Shown: piece after piece, positions 6,744 to 12,266 of the stretch
Layout: each line of letters begins with the position of its first letter
How positions within the stretch are numbered: the first letter of the stretch is position 1
NCBI GenBank assembly: GCA_046481785.1
Contig: JAWOJF010000122.1
Span: 1-13,162 of the forward strand
Direction: 5' to 3'
Length of the DNA: 13,162 nt
Source of the DNA: JAWOJF01 sp046481785
GTDB taxonomy: Bacteria; Bacteroidota; Ignavibacteria; Ignavibacteriales; Ignavibacteriaceae
Position numbers and translations under genes: made by a program
The notes under the pieces: model-generated
What the model saw: only the letters and a program-made list of their open reading frames with translations
Told to the model about the DNA's origin: nothing
The model's database searches: none

Positions 6744-6968
6744 TCATGCCTCCTGTACTGCAAGCTGCTCAATCTGCGCATTGCAGCAATATGAGCATGC
6801 TGTAACTTCAGGATAGAATTTTTTTGCAATTGCAAAGGCCTCCGTATAGCTGCCTAAATATCCCAGATATCTTGTATTTACAGGCCTGGGGTGGTACTTA
6901 CAGCTTAACTTGTGAACTTCATGTTCACCTGATTCCTGCGGTTCCTTATCAACACAATAAAAATCCAT
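6744..6968 (-). CDS. Small Cys/His-rich protein, putative metal-binding
   Basis: 74 residues, no signal peptide. Potential ligands are H16, H19 and C23 in the pattern H-E-V-H-K-L-S-C, H26 just after, and C58, C61 and C62 near the end in ACSYCC. The middle RYLGYLGSYTEAFAIAKKF carries an aromatic/Gly turn and a helix. I recognise this layout (HEVH-x3-C, YLG, then C-x2-CC) as a widespread family of small uncharacterised proteins, probably zinc-binding. No function is known to me. AAGGGG six bases before the ATG supports the start, and a terminator follows, so it appears to be a monocistronic unit convergent to the TonB-like gene. Confidence 0.8.
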   Translation of the reverse strand: MDFYCVDKEPQESGEHEVHKLSCKYHPRPVNTRYLGYLGSYTEAFAIAKKFYPEVTACSYCCNAQIEQLAVQEA

Positions 6969-7163
6969 AAAGCGCCCCTTTATAAATTTTAATAAAACGA
7001 ACAGCCCTTTAATTTATCCGGTATAAAGCCACGAAATTATAAACTCCTTCTTAAACCTATATTATTTTTTATTAAAGCGAATCAGTATAATTACGGTTTA
7101 TTTTTGATAAATAGACATAAAATAACATATATTAAATCGGGTTATTAAAAAGGAAACAAACTT

Positions 7164-7195
7164 TAAAATAAAAAAGAGAGGCCCCCACTCCTCTC
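7164..7195 (-). terminator. Orphan minus-strand terminator with G-rich loop
   Basis: Read on the minus strand: stem GAGAGG / CCTCTC (7190-7195 with 7176-7181), loop AGTGGGGG, then TTTTTTATTTTA. No credible protein gene lies upstream on this strand, so it may end a small non-coding transcript. Confidence 0.6.
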
Positions 7196-7270
7196 CAAAC
7201 CAACCACCCTTTGTGTGGTCCCCACTAATTTTTCCATGCGCAAAATAGTACCTTTCATGTTTGCGCACAT
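7164..7270 (-). ncRNA. Candidate small RNA with three stem-loops
   Basis: On the minus strand, from about 7270 down: an inverted pair TGCGCAAA / TTTGCGCA (7260-7267 and 7237-7244), a small hairpin ACCAC / GTGGT (7215-7219 with 7203-7207), then the terminator at 7195-7164. Successive hairpins ending in an intrinsic terminator, with no credible coding sequence, fit a small RNA of about 100 bases. No convincing promoter was found and the 5' end is a guess. Confidence 0.3.
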
Positions 7271-7537
7271 CCGTATAATTACGGTTTATTGATTGCCAAA
7301 TAGCAAACAATAAGTTATTGGAGTAGAAAAAGATGAGATAAGGCAATTTTGAGATTTTTGTTTGTGATTCCTGAAACCTTTTTGCCATTTAAAGCGTCTA
7401 ATATTGAAACAGTGAGCATTTAAGTAAACAAAATAGTATATTTATTTGAACGAATTTTACAATAATAAGATAAAAAAGAGCATAAAATCTGGCATTACAG
7501 TTGTATTCTATAACCAGAATAATAATGTGAGGAAACT

Positions 7538-7903
7538 ATGAAAAAGATTATACTCCTTTTGGTTCTTTTTCTTTTAGCTCAGACCGGTATAAATGCTGAG
7601 TTTAAAACAGATAATAAATCTGGCGGCAATTCATCTCCTTATAAATTTGAACTGGAACAGAACTATCCAAATCCGTTTAATCCTGAAACAACAATAAAAT
7701 TTACAATAGATAAAGAAGAGTATGTAACTCTTAAAATATTTAATCTTATAGGTCAGGAAGTAAAAACAGTAATTTCCGAAGTTAAAAGTCCGGGTGTACA
7801 TACGATAAGAATTGACGGCAATAATATGAACAGCGGAATTTACTTCTATACTTTAACATCAGGAGATTTAAGGCAGACAAAACGGATGATGCTTGTAAAA
7901 TAA
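7538..7903 (+). CDS. Signal peptide plus T9SS type A sorting domain, no cargo
   Basis: 121 residues. Signal peptide of about 20 residues (MKKIILLLVLFLLAQTGINA), a short polar linker (21-37), then a complete type IX secretion C-terminal domain: FELEQNYPNPFNPETTIKF (37-55), a central beta region (LKIFNLIGQEVKTV), GIYFYTL (100-106) and the terminal KRMMLVK. Such domains normally end large exported proteins and direct them through the T9SS to the cell surface. Here almost nothing precedes the domain. It may be a remnant of a deleted cargo gene or a free-standing sorting domain. The frame is intact, and GAGG five bases before the ATG supports translation. Confidence 0.88.
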   Translation: MKKIILLLVLFLLAQTGINAEFKTDNKSGGNSSPYKFELEQNYPNPFNPETTIKFTIDKEEYVTLKIFNLIGQEVKTVISEVKSPGVHTIRIDGNNMNSGIYFYTLTSGDLRQTKRMMLVK

Positions 7904-7932
7904 GCATTACAGTTCATCTAAATTTTCCAAAA

Positions 7933-7965
7933 AGGGAAGACTTAAAACATATTTTTGTCTTCCCT
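7933..7965 (+). other. Hairpin AGGGAAGAC / GTCTTCCCT downstream of the sorting-domain gene
   Basis: Nine-base perfect arms at 7933-7941 and 7957-7965 with a 15-base AT-rich loop, 30 bases after the stop codon. No T run follows, so it is at best a weak terminator or a 3'-end stabilising structure. Confidence 0.4.
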
Positions 7966-8066
7966 ATGCAGCATTCCCTCAATAATTTATCTTTTCTATA
8001 TTTTTATCATGTCTCTCCAATATAATAATTTTGCTGCCTTTTTGAATTTTACATTTTTAAAATTAT

Positions 8067-8082
8067 ATTGAAACGTTTCAAT
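8067..8082. promoter_or_regulatory. LacI/GalR-type operator palindrome upstream of GH9 gene
   Basis: A perfect 16-bp palindrome ATTGAAACGTTTCAAT. Its core TGAAACGTTTCA matches the catabolite-response/LacI-family pattern TGNAANCGNTNNCA, with the characteristic central CG. It lies 137 bases before the GH9 start in an otherwise AT-rich spacer. Binding by a sugar-responsive LacI-family repressor is inferred; no regulator gene is in the window. The remainder of 7966-8218 shows no gene and no clear promoter. Confidence 0.55.
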
Positions 8083-8218
8083 TATTTCATAATAATTCGT
8101 ATATATCTTTAATCCTATTTGGATTTTGAAGAATCTTATTGTTATTAACGTCTTAGTTTTAATAAAACAGAGATGAGATTTAGAAAAATCAGCTATCCAG
8201 CAAAAAGGAGAGAACGTA

Positions 8219-10717
8219 TTGAGTAAGAATAATTTTAACCTGTCCGGCCTTCCATCCAGGCTTGTCCTTTTTCTTTTTATAACCTTTATTTCAGCATCTT
8301 TTAGTTTAGCGCAGACCGGCAATGAGCTAAAATTAAATGATTCATTATATTTTGAAACCCGCGGATTTAATGTTTTTTTCTTCAACAATTTTTATGGAAT
8401 GTTTGGGGATGAGAAACTTAGCGGTGTAGAAATAATCCATCATGGGGTAAGGACAGCAACAAACGGTGATGTAAGATTAAGTCCAACACCCGAACAGTGG
8501 GATCCAATACCCGGGTTAATTGAGAAAAAAATCAGCAGAGAAACTAACAGCATTGAAGCACATCTTTCATACCCTGCATATAATTTTGAATATATGATAA
8601 AAGCTGAAGCAAAAGAGGGGGGGATTGTATTATCAGTTAATCTTGAAAAACCCCTTCCTGAAGAATTGGCAGGGCGTGCAGGATTTAATATGGAATTTTT
8701 GCCCGCTGCTTATTTTGAAAAATCATATATGATGGATAATAAAACCGGAATGTTCCCTCTTTATCCGGCAGGCTCAATGGAAAAAAGTAAATGGGGAACT
8801 GTTGAGCAAAAAGCAATGGCATCCGGGAAAATATTAACTCTGGCACCCGAAGATCCGGAAAAAAGAATAATAATTAAGGCAGATAACATACTCTCTTTAT
8901 ATGACGGAAGAAATAAAGCACAGAATGGATGGTACGTTGTACAAAGTCTTATCCCATCAGGTAAAACAGGTCAGGTTATTCAGTGGCATATTACAGGAAA
9001 TGTAATTCCCAACTGGATACGCACACCTATGATTGCTCACTCCCAGGTAGGCTATCATCCTGCACAGAACAAAGTAGCCGTAATCGAGTTTGATAAAAAT
9101 GATAACCCGGCAGGAACAGCGCGGTTATTATTGATAAAAGAAAATGGTGAGTATGACGAAAAGATAAAAGATAATATTAAGAGCTGGGGAGATTATCTCA
9201 GGTATAAATATTTTACTTTTGATTTTACCTCAGTTAAGGAGAGCGGGATTTACATTATTGAGTATAACGGAATAAAAACATCCCCATTCAGAATTGCAGA
9301 GGATGTTTATGAAACTGCATGGCATCCGACAAATGATGTTTACCTGAATGTGCAGATGGATCATATGTTTGTTAATGAAGGATACCGTGTTTGGCATGGT
9401 GCTTCACATCTTGATGACGCATTGCAGGCGCCTGTTGATTTTGAACATTTTGATTTATACGCAATGGGACCAACCACCGATACTAAATATAAACCCGGTG
9501 AACATATACCGGGATTAAATATTGGCGGCTGGTTTGATGCCGGTGATTTTGATATCCGTACTCAAACTCATTATGCTGCTGTTCAAATGCTTGTTCATGT
9601 TTGGGAAGATTTTAAACCGGACAGGGATCAGACTACAATTAATCAACAGACCCGTTTTGTGGATATGCATCATCCTGACGGTAAGCCTGATATTCTGCAG
9701 CAGATAGAGCACGGCACGCTTGCTCTAATTGCTCAGTTCAGGGCAGTTGGCCATGCCATACCCGGTATTGTAGAGGCTCATCTTCATCAATATACACATC
9801 TTGGAGATGCATCAACAAAAACGGATAACCTTATTTACAATCCGAAGCTTGACAGCCTGGAAAGTGACGGCTTTACCAGTGGAACATTTGATGACAGGTG
9901 GGCATTCACTACTAAAACAACTCCTCTTAATTATGGTTCAATTGCGGCACTTGCAGCAGCAAGCCGTGTTTTAAAAGGATTTAATGATTCGCTTGCACAG
10001 GAATGTTTTGATACTGCAGTTAAGGTATGGGATGAAGAACAGTCACAGGAGCCGGTTATTTTTGAATACGGCAATACAACCGGCGGACAACTGGAAGCTG
10101 AAGAGTTAAAAGCAGCAGTTGAACTGCTTATTACAACTAAAGAAGATAAATATGCTAAAAGAATTAATGAACTGGCTGATGCTGAAGACCGTTTTGGATT
10201 TAATATTTCAATGCTGGTTCGTGCCGTACCGTTTATGGATGATTCTTATAAGGAAAAAATAGAAGAGAAGGTTAAAACACTTATTGTAAACAGAAACAAA
10301 TTTGCCGGTGATAATCCCTTTGGTGTACCTATAACAAGAGGCGGATGGGCAGGGAGCGGTGCAGTTGTAGGTTCCGGTGTAACTAACTATCTTCTGCATA
10401 AAACTTTTCCCGATTTAGTTGACAAAGAAAATGTTTTCAAAAACCTGAATTTTATTTTTGGTACTCATCCTTACCATAATATTTCGTTGGTTTCCGGAGT
10501 TGGTACAGTTTCTAAAAAAGTTGCTTATGGAAATAACAGGGCGGATTATTCATTTATTGCCGGTGGTGTTGTTCCCGGTATACTTATTATTAAACCTGAT
10601 TTTCCCGAGAACAAGGAAGACTGGCCTTTCCTCTGGGGTGAGAATGAATATGTTATTGCTCTCTCTACAAGTTATATATATCTTGTTAATGCAGTAAACA
10701 CCCTGTTGAATGAATAA
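8219..10717 (+). CDS. Exported glycoside hydrolase family 9 (endoglucanase-type)
   Basis: 832 residues, predicted to hydrolyse beta-glucan linkages outside the cytoplasm. Layout: signal peptide (1-31, FSLAQ), an additional beta-rich region of unknown family (about 38-262), an Ig-like CelD N-terminal domain (about 268-360, starting MIAHSQVGYHPAQNKVAVIE), then a GH9 (alpha/alpha)6 catalytic domain (about 365-830). The catalytic Asp pair is in GGWFDAGDFD (D440 and D443). The proton donor is Glu810 in WGENEYVI. The conserved loop is FGTHPYHNISLVSGVG (747-762). The TTG start is chosen because AAGGAG lies eight bases upstream and it gives an N-terminal signal peptide. The protein ends with the catalytic domain and has no T9SS sorting domain. 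The exact substrate is uncertain, as GH9 also includes exoglucosaminidases. A LacI-type operator lies upstream. Confidence 0.92.
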   Translation: MSKNNFNLSGLPSRLVLFLFITFISASFSLAQTGNELKLNDSLYFETRGFNVFFFNNFYGMFGDEKLSGVEIIHHGVRTATNGDVRLSPTPEQWDPIPGLIEKKISRETNSIEAHLSYPAYNFEYMIKAEAKEGGIVLSVNLEKPLPEELAGRAGFNMEFLPAAYFEKSYMMDNKTGMFPLYPAGSMEKSKWGTVEQKAMASGKILTLAPEDPEKRIIIKADNILSLYDGRNKAQNGWYVVQSLIPSGKTGQVIQWHITGNVIPNWIRTPMIAHSQVGYHPAQNKVAVIEFDKNDNPAGTARLLLIKENGEYDEKIKDNIKSWGDYLRYKYFTFDFTSVKESGIYIIEYNGIKTSPFRIAEDVYETAWHPTNDVYLNVQMDHMFVNEGYRVWHGASHLDDALQAPVDFEHFDLYAMGPTTDTKYKPGEHIPGLNIGGWFDAGDFDIRTQTHYAAVQMLVHVWEDFKPDRDQTTINQQTRFVDMHHPDGKPDILQQIEHGTLALIAQFRAVGHAIPGIVEAHLHQYTHLGDASTKTDNLIYNPKLDSLESDGFTSGTFDDRWAFTTKTTPLNYGSIAALAAASRVLKGFNDSLAQECFDTAVKVWDEEQSQEPVIFEYGNTTGGQLEAEELKAAVELLITTKEDKYAKRINELADAEDRFGFNISMLVRAVPFMDDSYKEKIEEKVKTLIVNRNKFAGDNPFGVPITRGGWAGSGAVVGSGVTNYLLHKTFPDLVDKENVFKNLNFIFGTHPYHNISLVSGVGTVSKKVAYGNNRADYSFIAGGVVPGILIIKPDFPENKEDWPFLWGENEYVIALSTSYIYLVNAVNTLLNE

Positions 10718-10839
10718 TTATCATGGCTTTTAGAGATTGTGTAAAAAGTAGAAAGTAATGAATAAATATTGTTTAACCCCAGGCTTCAGCGTCTGTTGCA
10801 CAACTCAGCCTTAACTTCACAAGGAGAAGATATCAATTG

Positions 10840-10859
10840 CCACGACTTTTAAGTCGTGG
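10840..10859. repeat. Palindrome CCACGACTTTTAAGTCGTGG
   Basis: Nine-base arms with a two-base centre. The stem CCACGAC / GTCGTGG is shared with the hairpin at 10959-10978 on the other side of the array's centre. Confidence 0.7.
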
Positions 10860-10879
10860 GAGAAAACAATTAGCATGGA

Positions 10880-10937
10880 GGCTTTAGCCACAATTTGCCT
10901 TAATTGTGCGTGTCCCGACCCTTCGGGGGCTAAAGCC
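10880..10937. repeat. Central cruciform: GGCTTTAGCC ... GGCTAAAGCC
   Basis: GGCTTTAGCC (10880-10889) and its reverse complement GGCTAAAGCC (10928-10937) close a large stem. Inside are two smaller hairpins: CACAATT/AATTGTG (10889-10895 with 10902-10908) and CCCGA/TCGGG (10914-10918 with 10923-10927). Confidence 0.6.
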
Positions 10938-10958
10938 AAAAATATTTGGAATCCTTAA

Positions 10959-10978
10959 CCACGACATAAATGTCGTGG
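10959..10978. repeat. Palindrome CCACGACATAAATGTCGTGG
   Basis: Eight-base arms around TAAA. It is the counterpart of the CCACGAC hairpin at 10840-10859. Confidence 0.7.
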
Positions 10979-11074
10979 CAATAAATAAACAGTCTCTTTC
11001 AAGGAGAAGACATTTAATTATTAGTTCTGCAACAGACCCTTCAGGGTCTGGGGGACATGAGATAAGGTTATATA

Positions 11075-11116
11075 GGGCTTTAGCCCTGAATTAGCTTCAG
11101 TTCAGCGCTAAAGCCC
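11075..11116. repeat. Hairpin GGGCTTTAGC / GCTAAAGCCC
   Basis: A ten-base perfect stem (11075-11084 with 11107-11116). The loop contains a further CTGAA/TTCAG pairing. The left arm can alternatively form its own AGGGCT-TT-AGCCCT hairpin (11074-11087). Confidence 0.65.
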
Positions 11117-11137
11117 GTGTTATGGTTCTTTAGGCTC

Positions 11138-11157
11138 CCCCATGTTTAAACATGGGG
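11138..11157. repeat. Perfect 20-bp palindrome CCCCATGTTTAAACATGGGG
   Basis: Fully self-complementary. It is the last strong hairpin before the right terminal inverted repeat of the array. Confidence 0.7.
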
Positions 11158-11251
11158 TTAATCAATAAAATTATTGTTTATTCCTCAGTCTTTAATTTTT
11201 ACACAATCTCTTCGGAGGAAAGGGCGTAGTATTCGGTTTTATCCCTAAATT

Positions 11252-11950
11252 TTATTCTCCGCTTGAAATGCCGGAGCCGCCGCTGAAATCATTATTACCC
11301 ATACGGGCTTTACCATAATAAACTATGTTCGATCCCCCGCTCTGGTCAGAGTTTATTGTACCGTTCATTGTAACAGAAACACTGGAGCCGCCCGAGAGAT
11401 CAGCATCTACATCGCGGACAGAAAAACTCTTTAATTTAAAAACACTTCCGCCGGAACCTTTTGCAAGAAGATTTTCGCCCTTGCCGGTAAACTTAACTAC
11501 ACTGCCTCCTGAGAGACCGAGATTTATATCTCCGCAAGTAAGGTCTCCTTCCAGTTCAGCTCCGCCTGATAATTCAGCACTGAAATCTTTTGATGCAATA
11601 TTCATATTTATCCTGCACCTTGAACCACCACTTAAATCAAGTTCCGTTAGAACAGGCATTTTAATTTTTATCCTGATATCATCATATTTTCTATAGCTCC
11701 ACTTATCAATAGAAAAACGGAGGACATTTCCTTTTTTTTCAACCTCAAGAACACGGAAGTCTCTGTCATCTGCCTCTACTTCTATACTGTATGTGCTTCC
11801 CTGCGATATACTAATAAGCATTCCCCAGCCGGCATCCACACCAGTAAAATCTGTAAAATTATATGTACGCTTTTCCTGTGCAAACAGACGATCGCTTAAA
11901 AAAACAAACACGGCTGCGGCAGTAAGAATGTAAAAAATTGTCTTTTTCAT
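11252..11950 (-). CDS. Exported DUF2807 (GIN-domain, adhesin-like) beta-helix protein
   Basis: 232 residues. A signal peptide (about 1-25, ending RLFAQ) is followed by a putative auto-transporter adhesin head GIN domain (DUF2807). The mature protein contains seven SGG turns, at residues 107, 128, 147, 166, 186, 204 and 223. They are spaced 18-21 residues apart, the rhythm expected of a right-handed beta-helix with one turn per rung. The opening RTYNFTDFTGVDAGWGMLISISQG is the typical start of the domain. Predicted location is periplasm or surface; the partner is unknown. GAGG six bases upstream of the ATG supports the start. Its 3' end faces the palindrome array. Confidence 0.88.
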   Translation of the reverse strand: MKKTIFYILTAAAVFVFLSDRLFAQEKRTYNFTDFTGVDAGWGMLISISQGSTYSIEVEADDRDFRVLEVEKKGNVLRFSIDKWSYRKYDDIRIKIKMPVLTELDLSGGSRCRINMNIASKDFSAELSGGAELEGDLTCGDINLGLSGGSVVKFTGKGENLLAKGSGGSVFKLKSFSVRDVDADLSGGSSVSVTMNGTINSDQSGGSNIVYYGKARMGNNDFSGGSGISSGE

Positions 11951-12113
11951 ATCAGGCCTCTAAACTTAGTTATACCATTTTAGAGATTAGACTTGCAGTT
12001 TTAAGAAAAGGTTACTGACAAAAATAAATAATACCCCTGCTGCCTCTTTTACTATCTGTTGTAGAAATTTACATTAAATAATTATACGCAAATGCGGCGA
12101 TATGACTATAACT

Positions 12114-12147
12114 AAAGATGACATCTTTTTAAAAAGATGTCATCTTT
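12114..12147. repeat. Perfect 34-bp palindrome
   Basis: The left half AAAGATGACATCTTTTT (12114-12130) is followed directly by its exact reverse complement. Each half also contains AAAGATG-N-CATCTTT, which is itself symmetric apart from the central base, so the site is a doubled palindrome. There is no long T run on either side. The remainder of the spacer 11951-12266 holds the nonamer-type repeat at 12199-12240 and otherwise shows nothing recognisable. Confidence 0.75.
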
Positions 12148-12198
12148 CCCGAAGAAACTTTTCTGTGAATCCCCCGGAGACTAAAAAACCTTATAGTA

Positions 12199-12240
12199 CC
12201 TAAGTGCCTAAGTGGTATTCCCACTTAGACACGCAGGATA
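12199..12240. repeat. Degenerate CCTAAGTG repeats with inverted arm
   Basis: CCTAAGTG and CCTAAGTGG occur in tandem, then TATTC, then CCACTTAG and GACACGCAGG. The last two are the reverse complement of the CTAAGTGG and CTGCGTG words. The central CTAAGTGG / CCACTTAG (12208-12215 and 12221-12228) forms a hairpin. Related to 209-247. Confidence 0.5.
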
Positions 12241-12266
12241 CCGTGAAACATATAGGAATTTTTTAA

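Larger units (their letters stand above)
7085..7290. repeat. 18-base direct repeat GTATAATTACGGTTTATT, two copies
   Basis: Exact copies lie at 7085-7102 and 7273-7290. Both are followed a few bases later by a related AAATAG. The second copy extends to CCGTA-TAAT-TACGG, a small palindrome. Both contain TATAAT, but neither has a matching upstream -35 element. The copies bracket the candidate small RNA. The rest of 6969-7084 and 7291-7537 shows only AT-rich sequence with no recognisable gene. Confidence 0.6.
10777..11053. repeat. Inner inverted modules GTTSTGCAACAGAC plus hairpin
   Basis: The right module (11024-11053) reads GTTCTGCAACAGAC and then a hairpin CAGACCCT-TC-AGGGTCTG ending in GGGG. 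The left module (10777-10804), read in reverse, is GTTGTGCAACAGAC followed by a decayed hairpin, also ending in GGGG. They face each other as an imperfect inverted pair and enclose the CCACGAC hairpins. The same boundary motif ends the element at 4853-4994. Confidence 0.6.
10732..11211. mobile_element. Palindrome array bounded by perfect 16-bp inverted repeats
   Basis: Outer ends are AGAGATTGTGTAAAAA (10732-10747) and its exact reverse complement (11196-11211). The 480 bases between contain no credible gene but at least six hairpins and an inner inverted pair. An 11-base direct repeat CAAGGAGAAGA (10820-10830 and 11000-11010) also lies inside. The terminal sequence containing ATTGTGTAAAA recalls IS256-family ends, which would make this a non-autonomous derivative, but no flanking target duplication is visible. 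The array accounts for most of the 534-base gap between the GH9 gene and the DUF2807 gene. Confidence 0.55.

Noticed and set aside
7098..7388. 96-codon minus-strand frame
   Set aside because: It reads straight through the terminator-like hairpin and AT-rich repeats, has no Shine-Dalgarno and no family resemblance. A small RNA is the better reading.
7492..7914. 11-base direct repeat GCATTACAGTT on either side of the sorting-domain gene
   Set aside because: It could look like a target duplication, but a short AT-rich match at this distance can arise by chance and no inverted ends accompany it.
7996..8388. 130-codon minus-strand frame over the GH9 leader
   Set aside because: It overlaps the GH9 start and signal peptide region and shows no family features or ribosome site.
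10906..11094. 62-codon plus-strand frame in the palindrome array
   Set aside because: It runs through several palindromes, so its residues are dictated by the hairpins, and it has no protein-family character.
10732..11211. CRISPR array
   Set aside because: The repeats are several different palindromes at irregular spacing, not one repeat with uniform spacers, and no cas gene is present.
10723..11220. Target-site duplication next to the 16-bp inverted repeats
   Set aside because: The 8-9 bases outside each end do not match, so insertion by transposition is not directly shown.
11325..11696. 123-codon plus-strand frame opposite the DUF2807 gene
   Set aside because: Antisense of the repetitive SGG-coding sequence; the minus-strand protein has a signal peptide and a regular domain, this one does not.
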